A DNA stretch of 64,000 nt, taken from Hyphomonadaceae bacterium. Its GTDB lineage: Bacteria > Pseudomonadota > Alphaproteobacteria > Caulobacterales > Hyphomonadaceae. A program made the translations under genes and the position numbers. Within the stretch, counting starts at the first letter, position 1, and each line of letters begins with the position of its first letter. Positions 1 to 8,300 of the stretch are shown here, piece after piece. The notes beneath the pieces were generated by a model. That model saw only the letters and a list, made by a program, of their open reading frames with translations. It was not told the DNA's origin and did no database searches. The DNA is taken from positions 1-64,000 of the forward strand of contig JANSYM010000004.1 in the NCBI GenBank assembly GCA_024742355.1, given 5' to 3'.

Positions 1-43
1 CTATGAACCACCCGCGCCCAGAACCATCTTGCCCGCGACCTTC

Positions 44-71
44 ATGCCGCCTTATAGGTTGAAGGCGGCAT
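44..71. repeat. Perfect 10-bp inverted repeat (8-nt loop)
   Basis: Bases 44-53 (ATGCCGCCTT) pair perfectly with 62-71 (AAGGCGGCAT). The right arm contains the first ATG of the integrase remnant. No T-run follows, so a terminator role is doubtful. It may be a remnant of the edge of an integrated element. Confidence 0.5.
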
Positions 72-414
72 GAACGCCGCTACAAACCAACCGTCGATCC
101 TAACATTTCGGTTGGGCCAGTCAGATCGGGCAGGCCAGGAGGTGGCAGCTCAGCTGGGGCACAAGAAGAAAGAACACTCAATTACAGAAATCTATGCGCC
201 GATGGATCCGGCCTATTTGGGGCAGTGCGTCGCGGCAATTGATGCGTTCTTGGAAGAATTGCTCGTGCCACTAGATAAGAAGCCAATCACGACGTTGCCC
301 AAACGTTGCCCAGAAGAAAATGGATCAAACGCTGAATCTGTAGTGAATATTGGAGCGGGCGATGAGATTCGAACTCACGACCCCAACCTTGGCAAGGTTG
401 TGCTCTACCCCTGA
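70..414 (+). pseudogene. Tyrosine recombinase (phage-type integrase) C-terminal remnant
   Basis: Residues about 27-65 read like the end of an alphaproteobacterial phage-type integrase: an LGH box (AAQLGHKK), then TEIYAPMDPAYLGQ, where the Tyr of IYAP fits the catalytic tyrosine, then a terminal helix (VAAIDAFLEEL). The rest of the catalytic domain and the whole N-terminus are missing. An in-frame TAG lies at 55-57, just upstream of the ATG. The frame finally runs into the antisense of tRNA-Gly, so the last ~20 residues are not protein-like. An integrase tail pointing at the 3' end of a tRNA is the usual geometry of an element integrated at a tRNA. I infer a decayed island or a truncated edge of one. 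Confidence 0.6.
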
Positions 415-425
415 GCTACGCCCGC
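351..425 (-). tRNA. tRNA-Gly (GCC)
   Basis: The reverse strand folds into a cloverleaf. The acceptor arm GCGGGCG (425-419) pairs with CGCCCGC (361-355), the T-arm carries GTTCGAATC, and the anticodon loop has GCC between arms ACAAC/CTTGCC-type flanks. The discriminator is T and the CCA end is encoded at 353-351. The 3' end faces the integrase remnant, which fits use as an attachment site. Confidence 0.93.
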
Positions 426-529
426 ATCCGATGGGTAAGTCAGCCGCTGTCTCGCGACCGAAGCCGCCATAAACCGCAAATCAGCTGTCGGTGCAAGGGG
501 AAAAAGCGGGCGGATGGCGGGTTTTTACA

Positions 530-973
530 TCAGCCCTGTTGCAGGCGATCAAAGAGGATTTCCATGCGATCCGAGATCAGGTCGAGCACATGCTCAAAGC
601 CGTCATCGCCGCCATAATAGGGGTCTGGAACATCGCTATGCTCAAGGAACAGGCTGAGCCGCGCTGTCGCGTTTTGCGGGCGGATTTGTTCGAGATCTGC
701 GAGATTGCTCTCATCCATGGCGTAGATGTGATCGAAACGCAGGAAATCGTCTGGTTCAGCCTGACGCGCGCGCAGTGGCGACAGTTCGATCCCGCGCGCC
801 AGTGCGGCTGTCATCATCCGGTTGTCGGGTTGTTTCCCGACATGCCAGGCGCCCGTGCCGGCGCTGTCGATGCGCCAGTCAAGACCGCGCGATGCGACCA
901 GGGATTGGGCAATCCCGTCGGCCGCGGGCGATCGACAGATATTTCCGAGACAGACGAAAAGCAGGCGTTGCAC
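530..973 (-). CDS. Low molecular weight protein-tyrosine phosphatase
   Basis: A 147-residue cytosolic enzyme of the arsenate reductase-like LMW-PTP family, which hydrolyses phosphotyrosine. The N-terminal P-loop is CLGNICRS with nucleophile Cys8 and Arg14. The late acid motif DPYYGG supplies the general-acid Asp. Length is normal for the family. It lies 13 nt downstream of asd on the same strand, so the two are probably co-transcribed. The physiological substrate cannot be told from the sequence; in other bacteria relatives act on exopolysaccharide tyrosine kinases, but no such kinase is in this window. Confidence 0.93.
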   Translation of the reverse strand: MQRLLFVCLGNICRSPAADGIAQSLVASRGLDWRIDSAGTGAWHVGKQPDNRMMTAALARGIELSPLRARQAEPDDFLRFDHIYAMDESNLADLEQIRPQNATARLSLFLEHSDVPDPYYGGDDGFEHVLDLISDRMEILFDRLQQG

Positions 974-986
974 GATCGGCGCCGCC

Positions 987-2021
987 TCAGGCTGGAACCG
1001 CTTCTGGCTGCAGCACGCCGCGTTTGATCAGTTCTTCGCCGATCTGCACGGCATTCAAAGCAGCGCCTTTGCGCAGATTGTCAGAGACGTTCCAGAAAAT
1101 GATGCCATTCTCGACCGTCGGATCCTTGCGTACGCGGCTGACATAGCTCGCCCATTCGCCGACGCAATCGACCGGCGTGATGAACTGATCGTCCTCGATA
1201 TTATCGACCAGCTGGACGCCGTCGGCATTGCGGAACAGCTCTCTTGCGTCTTCAACGCTCAGCGGATCCTCAAGCTCGACATTTACCGCTTCAGAGTGTC
1301 CGACAAAGACCGGGACGCGGACGCAGGTGGCGACCAGTTCAATCGACTCGTCGATGATCTTCTTGGTCTCCATTCGCATCTTCCACTCTTCCTTGAAGGA
1401 GCCATCCTCCATGGGGACGTCGATCTGCGGGATGACATTGAAGGCAATCTGCTTGGAAAACACATCCGGGGTCGGGCTGTCATTGACGAACATGCCCTTG
1501 GTCTGGGTCCACAGCTCGTCCATGCCAGCTTTGCCGGCACCCGAGGCAGACTGGTAGGTGGAGACGACAACGCGCTTGATGCCCGCGGCCTGATGCAAGG
1601 GCTTCAGAGCGACGACGAGCTGCGCGGTCGAGCAGTTCGGATTGGCGATGATATTCTTCTTGCCATAGCCGAGCACCGCCTCGCCATTCACTTCCGGAAC
1701 GACCAGTGGCACGTCCGGATCCATGCGCCAGGCGCTGGAATTGTCGATGGTGATGGCGCCGGCTTCGGCAATCTTCGGGCTCCATTCCTTGGAAATCGAG
1801 CCGCCGGCGGACATCAGGACCAGATCAACCTGACTGAAATCAAACTGTTCCAGGTCCTCGCAGACAATCGTCTTGTCGCCATAGGAGCATTTGCGACCGA
1901 TCGAGCGGCGGGAGGCGACGGCGTGAACCTTGTCCGCCGGGAAATTGCGTTCGTCCATAATGTTGAACAATTCCCGTCCAACATTACCGGTTGCTCCTAC
2001 AATCGCCACGCGCAATGCCAT
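987..2021 (-). CDS. asd: Aspartate-semialdehyde dehydrogenase
   Basis: A 344-residue NADPH-dependent enzyme that reduces aspartyl-4-phosphate to aspartate semialdehyde, the branch point to lysine/diaminopimelate, threonine and methionine. The nucleotide-binding motif GATGNVGREL lies at residues 9-18. The catalytic Cys130 sits in NPNCSTAQLV, and the acid/base His242 in the segment VFVGHSEAVN. Length matches the family. The start is supported by a strong AAGGAGGCG ribosome site just upstream. It heads a two-gene unit with the tyrosine phosphatase; the NTF2-like gene is transcribed divergently. Confidence 0.97.
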   Translation of the reverse strand: MALRVAIVGATGNVGRELFNIMDERNFPADKVHAVASRRSIGRKCSYGDKTIVCEDLEQFDFSQVDLVLMSAGGSISKEWSPKIAEAGAITIDNSSAWRMDPDVPLVVPEVNGEAVLGYGKKNIIANPNCSTAQLVVALKPLHQAAGIKRVVVSTYQSASGAGKAGMDELWTQTKGMFVNDSPTPDVFSKQIAFNVIPQIDVPMEDGSFKEEWKMRMETKKIIDESIELVATCVRVPVFVGHSEAVNVELEDPLSVEDARELFRNADGVQLVDNIEDDQFITPVDCVGEWASYVSRVRKDPTVENGIIFWNVSDNLRKGAALNAVQIGEELIKRGVLQPEAVPA

Positions 2022-2141
2022 TTGCTCGCCTCCTTGGAAAATCAGTCCGCCCTATGTCACGGCTTTTGCTGCAGCGCAACTAAACGGACGTGTTGAAAAG
2101 AATCGGTTAAACCCAATTTAGATGGCAAGGAGATGGCGGCC

Positions 2142-2513
2142 ATGCACGAAGACATCATCAATCGTTACATCCAGAGTTACAATGATCGTGACATCGAAGG
2201 CATGCTCGATTGCGTGACCGAGGATGTCATCTTCGAAAACATCTCGAATGCCAGTCAGTCCATGCGTCTCGAGGGGCGTGATCAGATGGGTGAAGTGGCG
2301 CGGTTGTCGGGCAATGCCTTCTCTTATCGTCGCCAACGCATGATCAATCTCATCATTGGTGAGGGCAAAGCCTCGGCAGAGATCGAGTTTGAAGGCAAAG
2401 CGGCTGTTGATCTGCCGAATGGCGTGCGCGCCGGTGAAACGGTGAAGATACGCGGTGCCAGTTTCTTCGAGTTTCGCGGACGGCTGCTCAGCCGGATTGC
2501 AGATTACTCTTAA
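2142..2513 (+). CDS. NTF2-like / SnoaL-fold protein
   Basis: 123 residues with the N-terminal pattern of the SnoaL/NTF2-like cone fold (INRYIQSYNDRDIEGMLDCV) and the usual later strands (EGRDQMGEV, VKIRGASFFEF, RIADYS). Proteins of this fold are small ligand-binding domains or isomerases; no substrate can be inferred. Two in-frame ATGs exist at 2133 and 2142. AAGGAG occupies 2127-2132, directly touching the first ATG but ideally spaced (9 nt) from the second, so 2142 is chosen. A near-match to a CtrA site, TTAA-N7-TTAG, lies at 2107-2121, but it has one mismatch and is not claimed as a site. Confidence 0.8.
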   Translation: MHEDIINRYIQSYNDRDIEGMLDCVTEDVIFENISNASQSMRLEGRDQMGEVARLSGNAFSYRRQRMINLIIGEGKASAEIEFEGKAAVDLPNGVRAGETVKIRGASFFEFRGRLLSRIADYS

Positions 2514-2696
2514 AAATCAGGGATTAATTCCTGTCTGATCGTCCCGGCCGGGTCGTCTCTATGTTGCATATTGAGACGCCACGAGAATTTTTCTTCTCGC
2601 TGATTCCGATAAGAATGAGACGCGGCTTCTGTGTGAATCTGGTTGCGAGGCCAGATCACGCGGTGCCAGCCTATTGTTCAGAGGGTGACGGTCTTC

Positions 2697-3740
2697 ATGC
2701 CATTCGACAAACCGTTAAGTGACGTACCAAAAATCGAATTCTTTGATGATAAGCGTCAAGGGTGTTTTGATTGTTGGAGGGCGCATACATCGCCCCTGTA
2801 CGATACCATCCCCGCCGACTCGCCGGACAATACGGGACTCTTCAAAATGCGCGGATTTTGTTCGCCGCGAGGGATTGTTTCGGCATCAACTTATGACGCG
2901 ACATCACTCCAGCTTACCAAGCGCCATTCCAGTGTCATGGGAGATACGCTGTTTGTGCAGCGCTTTGTCTTTGGCGGTGCCGTGGGCCGCAGCGACGATA
3001 CGCCATTTGCCTATCGCCCTGGAGATGTTTCGATCATAGATTTTGCGCACCAGTTTGAAGGCTTGCATGCGGCTTCACATGTGCAGGGCGTTTTCCTCAA
3101 GAAAGCATCACTCGGATTTGATCCTGACAGGCCTGTGCCGTTACATACCTATCCGGCTGGAACGGTGATGGCGCGGCTATTGAACGCTGAATTGGATCGG
3201 CTGTACCAACCGCTTCTCGCGGGTGAATGCCAGCTCAATGAAGAGACTTTCGATCGTTTCGAGGGCTGCGTGAAAATGGCTTTCACCGGGGCGCCGACAG
3301 ATGGGGACGTCCGAACCCAGGCGCGCAATGCGCTACGGGATCTCGTTTGCGCCTATATTGAGCGATCACTGGCATCACCCGAATTGAATACCGGGGCGAT
3401 TTTGCGCGAGTTTGGTGTCTCACGCGCGACCCTGTATCGAATGTTTGATTCCGAGAACGGTGTGCGCAATTATATCAGCAATCGTCGACTGTTTCGCGCC
3501 GTCTTCGAAATTTCCGCATCTCCCGCTCGGCGCGGCCTCATTCACGAGGTTGCAGAGCGCTGGGGTTTCAGCTCCGACGCAAATTTTTCCCGGTCGGTGC
3601 GCCGCGCGTTCGGAACAAGTCCAGGGAAGATATTCGGCAGGCCGCACGCGAACGCTGAAGGGCCTTCGGCGGTGCACCCCAAGTCGCAGCTCACGCGACT
3701 CATGAACATCATGAATGGCGCGCAGTCAGTCGCCGCATAG
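2697..3740 (+). CDS. AraC-family transcriptional regulator (paralogue 1)
   Basis: A 347-residue regulator with an N-terminal cupin-like sensory region (about 1-220) and a C-terminal AraC/XylS DNA-binding domain (about 230-325). The two helix-turn-helix segments are GAILREFGVSRATLYRMF and the conserved second one around IHEVAERWGFSSDANFSR. The start is ATG 2697, preceded by GAGGGTGA. A TTG at 2643 in the same frame has no comparable ribosome site. A clear paralogue follows at 4196, with near-identical helix motifs (SRATLYRMF, VAERWGFSSDANF), so the pair arose by tandem duplication. The trimeric adhesin downstream is a plausible but unproven target. Confidence 0.88.
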   Translation: MPFDKPLSDVPKIEFFDDKRQGCFDCWRAHTSPLYDTIPADSPDNTGLFKMRGFCSPRGIVSASTYDATSLQLTKRHSSVMGDTLFVQRFVFGGAVGRSDDTPFAYRPGDVSIIDFAHQFEGLHAASHVQGVFLKKASLGFDPDRPVPLHTYPAGTVMARLLNAELDRLYQPLLAGECQLNEETFDRFEGCVKMAFTGAPTDGDVRTQARNALRDLVCAYIERSLASPELNTGAILREFGVSRATLYRMFDSENGVRNYISNRRLFRAVFEISASPARRGLIHEVAERWGFSSDANFSRSVRRAFGTSPGKIFGRPHANAEGPSAVHPKSQLTRLMNIMNGAQSVAA

Positions 3741-3785
3741 GGCCCAGTATCGTGCGGGCCTGACATAGTGCAAGCGCCGTAGCCG

Positions 3786-3878
3786 ATGAACACCGGAGAA
3801 TTACCCGCGCTCACAAGAGATCTGGCGCGCAGGATTTCACCAGACGTCTACCAGCTTGTTGCAAGGATTGAGCGCTAG
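3786..3878 (+). CDS. Possible 30-residue small protein
   Basis: An ATG-to-TAG frame of 30 codons beginning MNTGELPALTRDLARRISPD and ending in a basic-rich amphipathic helix (VYQLVARIER). It is too short for ordinary gene calling and has no good ribosome site. It ends 7 nt before a perfect 12-bp hairpin. It could be a real small protein, the tail of a degraded gene, or chance. I do not recognise it. Confidence 0.2.
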   Translation: MNTGELPALTRDLARRISPDVYQLVARIER

Positions 3879-3885
3879 AAAAATT

Positions 3886-3919
3886 GCGCCTTGGCCGACT
3901 GCGTAAACGGCCAAGGCGC
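3886..3919. terminator. Perfect 12-bp hairpin, terminator-like
   Basis: GCGCCTTGGCCG (3886-3897) pairs with CGGCCAAGGCGC (3908-3919) across a 10-nt loop. On the + strand only ATCTTCT follows. On the - strand AATTTTTC follows, a better U-run, though no - strand gene ends here. It probably ends transcription of the first AraC gene. Confidence 0.5.
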
Positions 3920-4195
3920 ATCTTCTGGTCACGTGAGTACTAGGGGACGTTAGTTACCGCAACCAAAAGAAAGTTAAGAGCTATTCACGTGCACAACAAA
4001 ATCTAAGTCCCGTCGTGCAGGGTCTGTTTAGGTGAGCGTGTAGAATTCGTCATTATCCGCCTGTCTCAATGTTTATATAAATTCATCCAATGGCCATGTT
4101 CTCTGGAGATCTGGCAACAATTCTGGGTGAATTCTTTGAAAGTTTGAGACATCGTGAGAATTTCAGCGTTTCAGAAATCGGATATCGATTCCAAC

Positions 4196-5281
4196 ATGCA
4201 ACTAATTCTCAAAGAAAACGACGTCGCGAACTCAACCAGCAATCTACATCCGGACCGGGTGGCAGACTGGGGATTGCGATCTGTCTCTATGGCCGAATGG
4301 GTCGAATTGTGGGCACCCGTCCACGCGATTGGTCTCTTGCATCCGCGCGAAGCCACAGGTGCCAACTTTCTGTTTAGCAAACGAAACGGAGACAATGTCG
4401 GTGTGCGCTATGCGACTGGATACGAGATGTTCCGCCATGACGGCCCCGCAATGGCGACGTCCGGAGGCGTCATCTCAGTTCAGCGTATTCATGATGGGTG
4501 GGCAGCAATGGAGTTTCCGGACGCGAACTATGTTCACCGTCCCGATATGATCACAATAACGGATCTAAAACAGCCATATCGTGGGAGCCATCACCATGCG
4601 CTGGTCGAGCAGGTTCTACTGCCTCGTGAAACACTCGGATTAGCGGATGCCGATCCATTCTCGCCGATTCTGATTCCGCTTGAGTCAGAGCGCGGATGGC
4701 GGTTCGCCCGTGAATTGGAACAATTCTTTGGGCGTGATGACGTCGAGCGTGCCGTGGACCGCGCCCGGCTTGGCACTTTGCTCGCCGCAGTGATCCATGA
4801 TTCATGGAGCGTGGCGTCTGACCGTGAGGAATGGTGGTACGGACGGCGAAACCTCATTCGAAAATATATCGATACCCACCTGGATGACCCAAATCTGAGT
4901 CCCGTGCAGATATGCGAGCTTTTCAACATGTCGAGGGCGACCTTGTACCGTATGTTTGAACCGGATGGCGGTGTGCGCCGCCGTATCCAGGATCGGCGTC
5001 TGCACTCCGCGATCTGGGACCTCGCAACATCCGGCATCAAGCGGGGCCGGCTGAGCCAGGTTGCTGAACGCTGGGGATTCTCTTCTGACGCAAATTTCAA
5101 CCGTGCCGTAAAGCTCGCCTATGGATTGCCGCCCGGGGCGCTGTTCAAGACCAACAGAGTGCTGGGCCTGGCAAGCGTCGGGCCGGATCAAAAGACACAG
5201 CCTGATCATGTCGAGCCACTGTTCGAGTCATTACAGGCCAAAAAGAAAAGCGTGCCGGATCCATTTGGCGTCGCCTCGTGA
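4196..5281 (+). CDS. AraC-family transcriptional regulator (paralogue 2)
   Basis: About 361 residues: an N-terminal sensing region, then an AraC DNA-binding domain with first helix-turn-helix VQICELFNMSRATLYRMF and second around LSQVAERWGFSSDANFNR. These match paralogue 1 closely. The C-terminus carries a ~35-residue extension. The start is uncertain: ATG 4196 is taken, while an in-frame GTG at 4154 would add 14 residues; neither has a strong ribosome site. The gene ends 281 bp before the adhesin start on the same strand, so it is the nearest candidate regulator of the adhesin. That link is inference from position only. Confidence 0.85.
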   Translation: MQLILKENDVANSTSNLHPDRVADWGLRSVSMAEWVELWAPVHAIGLLHPREATGANFLFSKRNGDNVGVRYATGYEMFRHDGPAMATSGGVISVQRIHDGWAAMEFPDANYVHRPDMITITDLKQPYRGSHHHALVEQVLLPRETLGLADADPFSPILIPLESERGWRFARELEQFFGRDDVERAVDRARLGTLLAAVIHDSWSVASDREEWWYGRRNLIRKYIDTHLDDPNLSPVQICELFNMSRATLYRMFEPDGGVRRRIQDRRLHSAIWDLATSGIKRGRLSQVAERWGFSSDANFNRAVKLAYGLPPGALFKTNRVLGLASVGPDQKTQPDHVEPLFESLQAKKKSVPDPFGVAS

Positions 5282-5562
5282 TCTCGGCAGCGGTGTGCCA
5301 ACCACATCTCGGCCCGCCCCACGCGAATTGATCAATAGGCGACGAGATCGATAACGACCGAAACTTATCAAATCAAAACAGCCTTCTACAGGTGATTTCT
5401 TTGCGTGGCGTGAGACGTAGAGATAATTTTTTTGATACGTTCGGACAATGACACGATGGCGATCCTCTCACCAAGTTGACGAACCACAACCTGGGATCGG
5501 TCCGTTGCAACAGGGTGCACGGACGGGGCGGCGCTCTCAATACTGATTGGAGTATTGACGTG

Positions 5563-8295
5563 ATGTATCGCCATTTCTCAACCGCGATTTTTGGATTGTT
5601 TCTAGGCTGCCAGGTCTTGAACCCGGCGTCCGCCGATGACTGTATTCTGGATACATCTGGCAATGGTGAGGCCGACGCGGGCAGCGTGGCAGACACGGAC
5701 CTCGGTGCCCAGTCAGAGGATGATGACACAGCCGTCGCGTGCGGCGCATCTGCGAAAGCGGGTTCAAACTCCATCGCGCTCGGAACGCTCGCCAATGCCG
5801 CATGGGGCGTCGGTGGATCGTCAAATTCGGCCAGCCACGCGATTGCCATTGGACCAAATGCTTCCTCGCAGGCCACAAGCGCGGTGGCGATTGGTCATGA
5901 CGCTTCCGTCAGCGCGCTTGCACATCTCGGCATCGCACTCGGCTATGATGCAGAGGTTTCAGATGCGGCCTTTGGCGGGACCGCGATCGGCGCCGTGAGC
6001 GACGCCGATGCGGTGTTTGCAACAGCCATTGGTGCGTATGCCAAAGCGCTTGCGGCCGACTCTGTTGCGGTGGGCGCAAACTCAATCGCTGATGCGGACG
6101 CCACTGTGTCGTTCGGACGCGCTGATGATGAGACAACGGGGTTTGATGAGGCATTGCGGCGGCGGCTGACATTTGTCGCCGATGGCATTGATGGGTCCGA
6201 CGCGGTGAATCTATCGCAATTGAACGCCGTGCAGGTTGATACGGATCGCAATACCAACGCCATCGATCAGCTCGATACCTCGCTGAGCAATCAAATCAAC
6301 GCAGCGACCAAGTATTTTGATGTCTATAGCGGAAGCGAGGGCGCGCGCGCCCATTATGACGAGTCCATTGCGATTGGCGGCAACGCGATCTCGTCCAAAG
6401 AGTATGCAATAGCACTCGGCCATAATAGTAGTGTACATAACGAAAGCGGAATGGCGCTCGGACATGGGGCGTTGGCGTCGGCGTATCGTTCGACAGCGAT
6501 AGGTGCTGGCGCCGAGGCACGCATGAGTTTTCTGTTTGCACTGGGAACACAGGCAAACTCATATCAACTGCCGGGACTTCCGAATGCCCTGTCAGCAGCA
6601 CGGCAGTCGGGCGCTCTGGAGCTCGTCACAACCGATGCGAACGGCAACCTCGCTGCAGACGGCGGGACCACAATCGTAGGGCTGCAGTCGCAAATTACGA
6701 GCAATGCCACGTCCCTGGCGGGCGCGCAGACCAATATCAACGCGCTCTCGAGCCAGTTCAGCCAGATGGAAATGGATCTCGACGATGTGCAAAGCGAAGC
6801 TGCCACCAATACGAGCGCGATCAAAACCAACACCACGCAGATCGCAACCAACACGAACGCGATCGGAGACCTCAATACCATGCTCAGCAATTTGGATGAC
6901 AGTGTCTCCGGGCTCAAAACGGATGTCGCAGCCAACTCTCAGGCAGTAGAACAAGCCAATCGCCGCATCGACCAAACGGCCAGCCGCGTTGCTGCCAACA
7001 CCAGCTCGATCGCCCGAAATGAGGCGGATATTGCGGATAATTCCAGCGCCATCATTGCTACCAACCAACGCCTCGGCGCCGCTGAAAAGAAGATCAATCA
7101 AAATGCCGATGCCATCGCCGCGACGGACAACAAGCTGGTCGATCTGTTTCACGATGTTGGCGACAATGGCGCGGGGATTGCGAACAATCGCGATGCCATC
7201 GAAGACAACGTGAACGCCCTCGCATCGGTGAATAGCGGTCTTGCCGATGTGCGCACCCAGGTTCGCGACAATACGGCATCAATCGGCGAAAATCGCGATG
7301 CGATCGGCAGCAATCGCAGTCGCATCACTGAGAACAGTTCGGCCATCGAGGACAACCAAATCCGGATCGCCGCCAACAAGAATGGCATTGCTCAAAACAT
7401 GCAGCGCTCGCAGTCTAACTCGGCGCAGATTGCGGCCAACCGCAATGTCATTGCAGAGACTCATAAGAAGATCGATATCAATACGGGCGCGATCGCCTCG
7501 AACCGAACGATGATCGATCAAAACAGTTCTGACATTTCTGAGAATGCCGAGCAGATCCAGGCGCAGCATTCAGACATCGAGAGCAACACGGCGGGCGTGA
7601 ATACAGCGCTCACGGGCGTTCGCTCAAATGAGGCGGCAATCGCGGTAAATACCGCGGGGCTTTCCCGGGCGCAGTCTGATCTCGATGCTCAGGGTGAAAC
7701 TCTGACATCGCACGCTAATAAGCTCGACCGGCTGGACGGTGATATCATCGAACATGCGGGGCGCTTGGCCAAAACTGAAGCCGGGATGGTCGGCCATGGG
7801 CGACGCCTTACAGCGGCGGAATCGCAAACTGAAGCGAACCGGGCCGATCTTGCTAAGACGGCCAAAACCGTCTCAGTGCATGCGACGCAAATCGCCGACA
7901 TGGACACCGTCGTGAACGCAAACCAGACCCGGATCGCGAACAGTGAGACAGCAATTGCCGAGAATGCGAGCGCGATCAGTCAGATGCAGACCCAGTTCGA
8001 ACAGCTTGATCTGAATGTTGGCACCTTGTCGTCTCACCTCGTGCACGCGCAAAAAAAAATTGAAGGCAACGCCGCCGGGATCGCAATCGCCAATGCCATG
8101 GCCGGATCGAGCTGGCTGCAATCAAACGAGCGTATGGCGTTCACCGCAAACTGGGGACATTTTGACGGGCACGACGCAATTGCGTTCTCTGGGTCTGCGC
8201 GGCTCGGTCAGAATGTCTCGGCCAATGCCGCGCTGGGCGCAATTCCCAATCGCGGAGAGATTGGCGCGCGAGCGGGTGTTCGGTGGGGCTGGTGA
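5563..8295 (+). CDS. Trimeric autotransporter adhesin (YadA-like, type Vc secretion)
   Basis: A 910-residue surface protein. Order of parts: signal peptide (about 1-24, ending PASA); left-handed beta-roll head with repeats of the type AIALG/AIGxxA (about 57-185); neck DAVNLSQL (213-220); a short coiled coil; a second head (about 267-330) ending in a segment typical of alphaproteobacterial homologues (ELVTTDANGNLAADGG); a ~470-residue coiled-coil stalk rich in IxxNxxx heptads; and a ~60-residue YadA-type membrane anchor ending in RWGW. The anchor trimerises into a 12-stranded outer-membrane barrel in this family. The start is ATG 5563 with GGAG 10 nt upstream, because the signal peptide begins there. 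It ends 5 nt from mipZ, convergently. The ligand is unknown. Confidence 0.92.
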   Translation: MYRHFSTAIFGLFLGCQVLNPASADDCILDTSGNGEADAGSVADTDLGAQSEDDDTAVACGASAKAGSNSIALGTLANAAWGVGGSSNSASHAIAIGPNASSQATSAVAIGHDASVSALAHLGIALGYDAEVSDAAFGGTAIGAVSDADAVFATAIGAYAKALAADSVAVGANSIADADATVSFGRADDETTGFDEALRRRLTFVADGIDGSDAVNLSQLNAVQVDTDRNTNAIDQLDTSLSNQINAATKYFDVYSGSEGARAHYDESIAIGGNAISSKEYAIALGHNSSVHNESGMALGHGALASAYRSTAIGAGAEARMSFLFALGTQANSYQLPGLPNALSAARQSGALELVTTDANGNLAADGGTTIVGLQSQITSNATSLAGAQTNINALSSQFSQMEMDLDDVQSEAATNTSAIKTNTTQIATNTNAIGDLNTMLSNLDDSVSGLKTDVAANSQAVEQANRRIDQTASRVAANTSSIARNEADIADNSSAIIATNQRLGAAEKKINQNADAIAATDNKLVDLFHDVGDNGAGIANNRDAIEDNVNALASVNSGLADVRTQVRDNTASIGENRDAIGSNRSRITENSSAIEDNQIRIAANKNGIAQNMQRSQSNSAQIAANRNVIAETHKKIDINTGAIASNRTMIDQNSSDISENAEQIQAQHSDIESNTAGVNTALTGVRSNEAAIAVNTAGLSRAQSDLDAQGETLTSHANKLDRLDGDIIEHAGRLAKTEAGMVGHGRRLTAAESQTEANRADLAKTAKTVSVHATQIADMDTVVNANQTRIANSETAIAENASAISQMQTQFEQLDLNVGTLSSHLVHAQKKIEGNAAGIAIANAMAGSSWLQSNERMAFTANWGHFDGHDAIAFSGSARLGQNVSANAALGAIPNRGEIGARAGVRWGW

Positions 8296-8300
8296 AGTTG

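Larger units (their letters stand above)
3741..4195. other. 455-bp intergenic region between the two AraC genes
   Basis: This stretch holds no conserved gene that I recognise. It contains a possible 30-codon reading frame (3786-3878) and a perfect 12-bp hairpin (3886-3919). The second half (3950-4150) is visibly AT-richer than the surroundings and is the likely place for the promoter of the second AraC gene; no single -35/-10 pair stands out. Confidence 0.6.

Noticed and set aside
822-2096. Long open frame of 424 codons on the + strand across asd
   Set aside because: It is the antisense of a clear asd gene. Its composition is an artefact of GC-rich codons and it has no recognisable domain.
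2107-2121. TTAA-N7-TTAG near the NTF2-like gene as a CtrA site
   Set aside because: One mismatch from the consensus in an AT-rich patch; not enough to claim.
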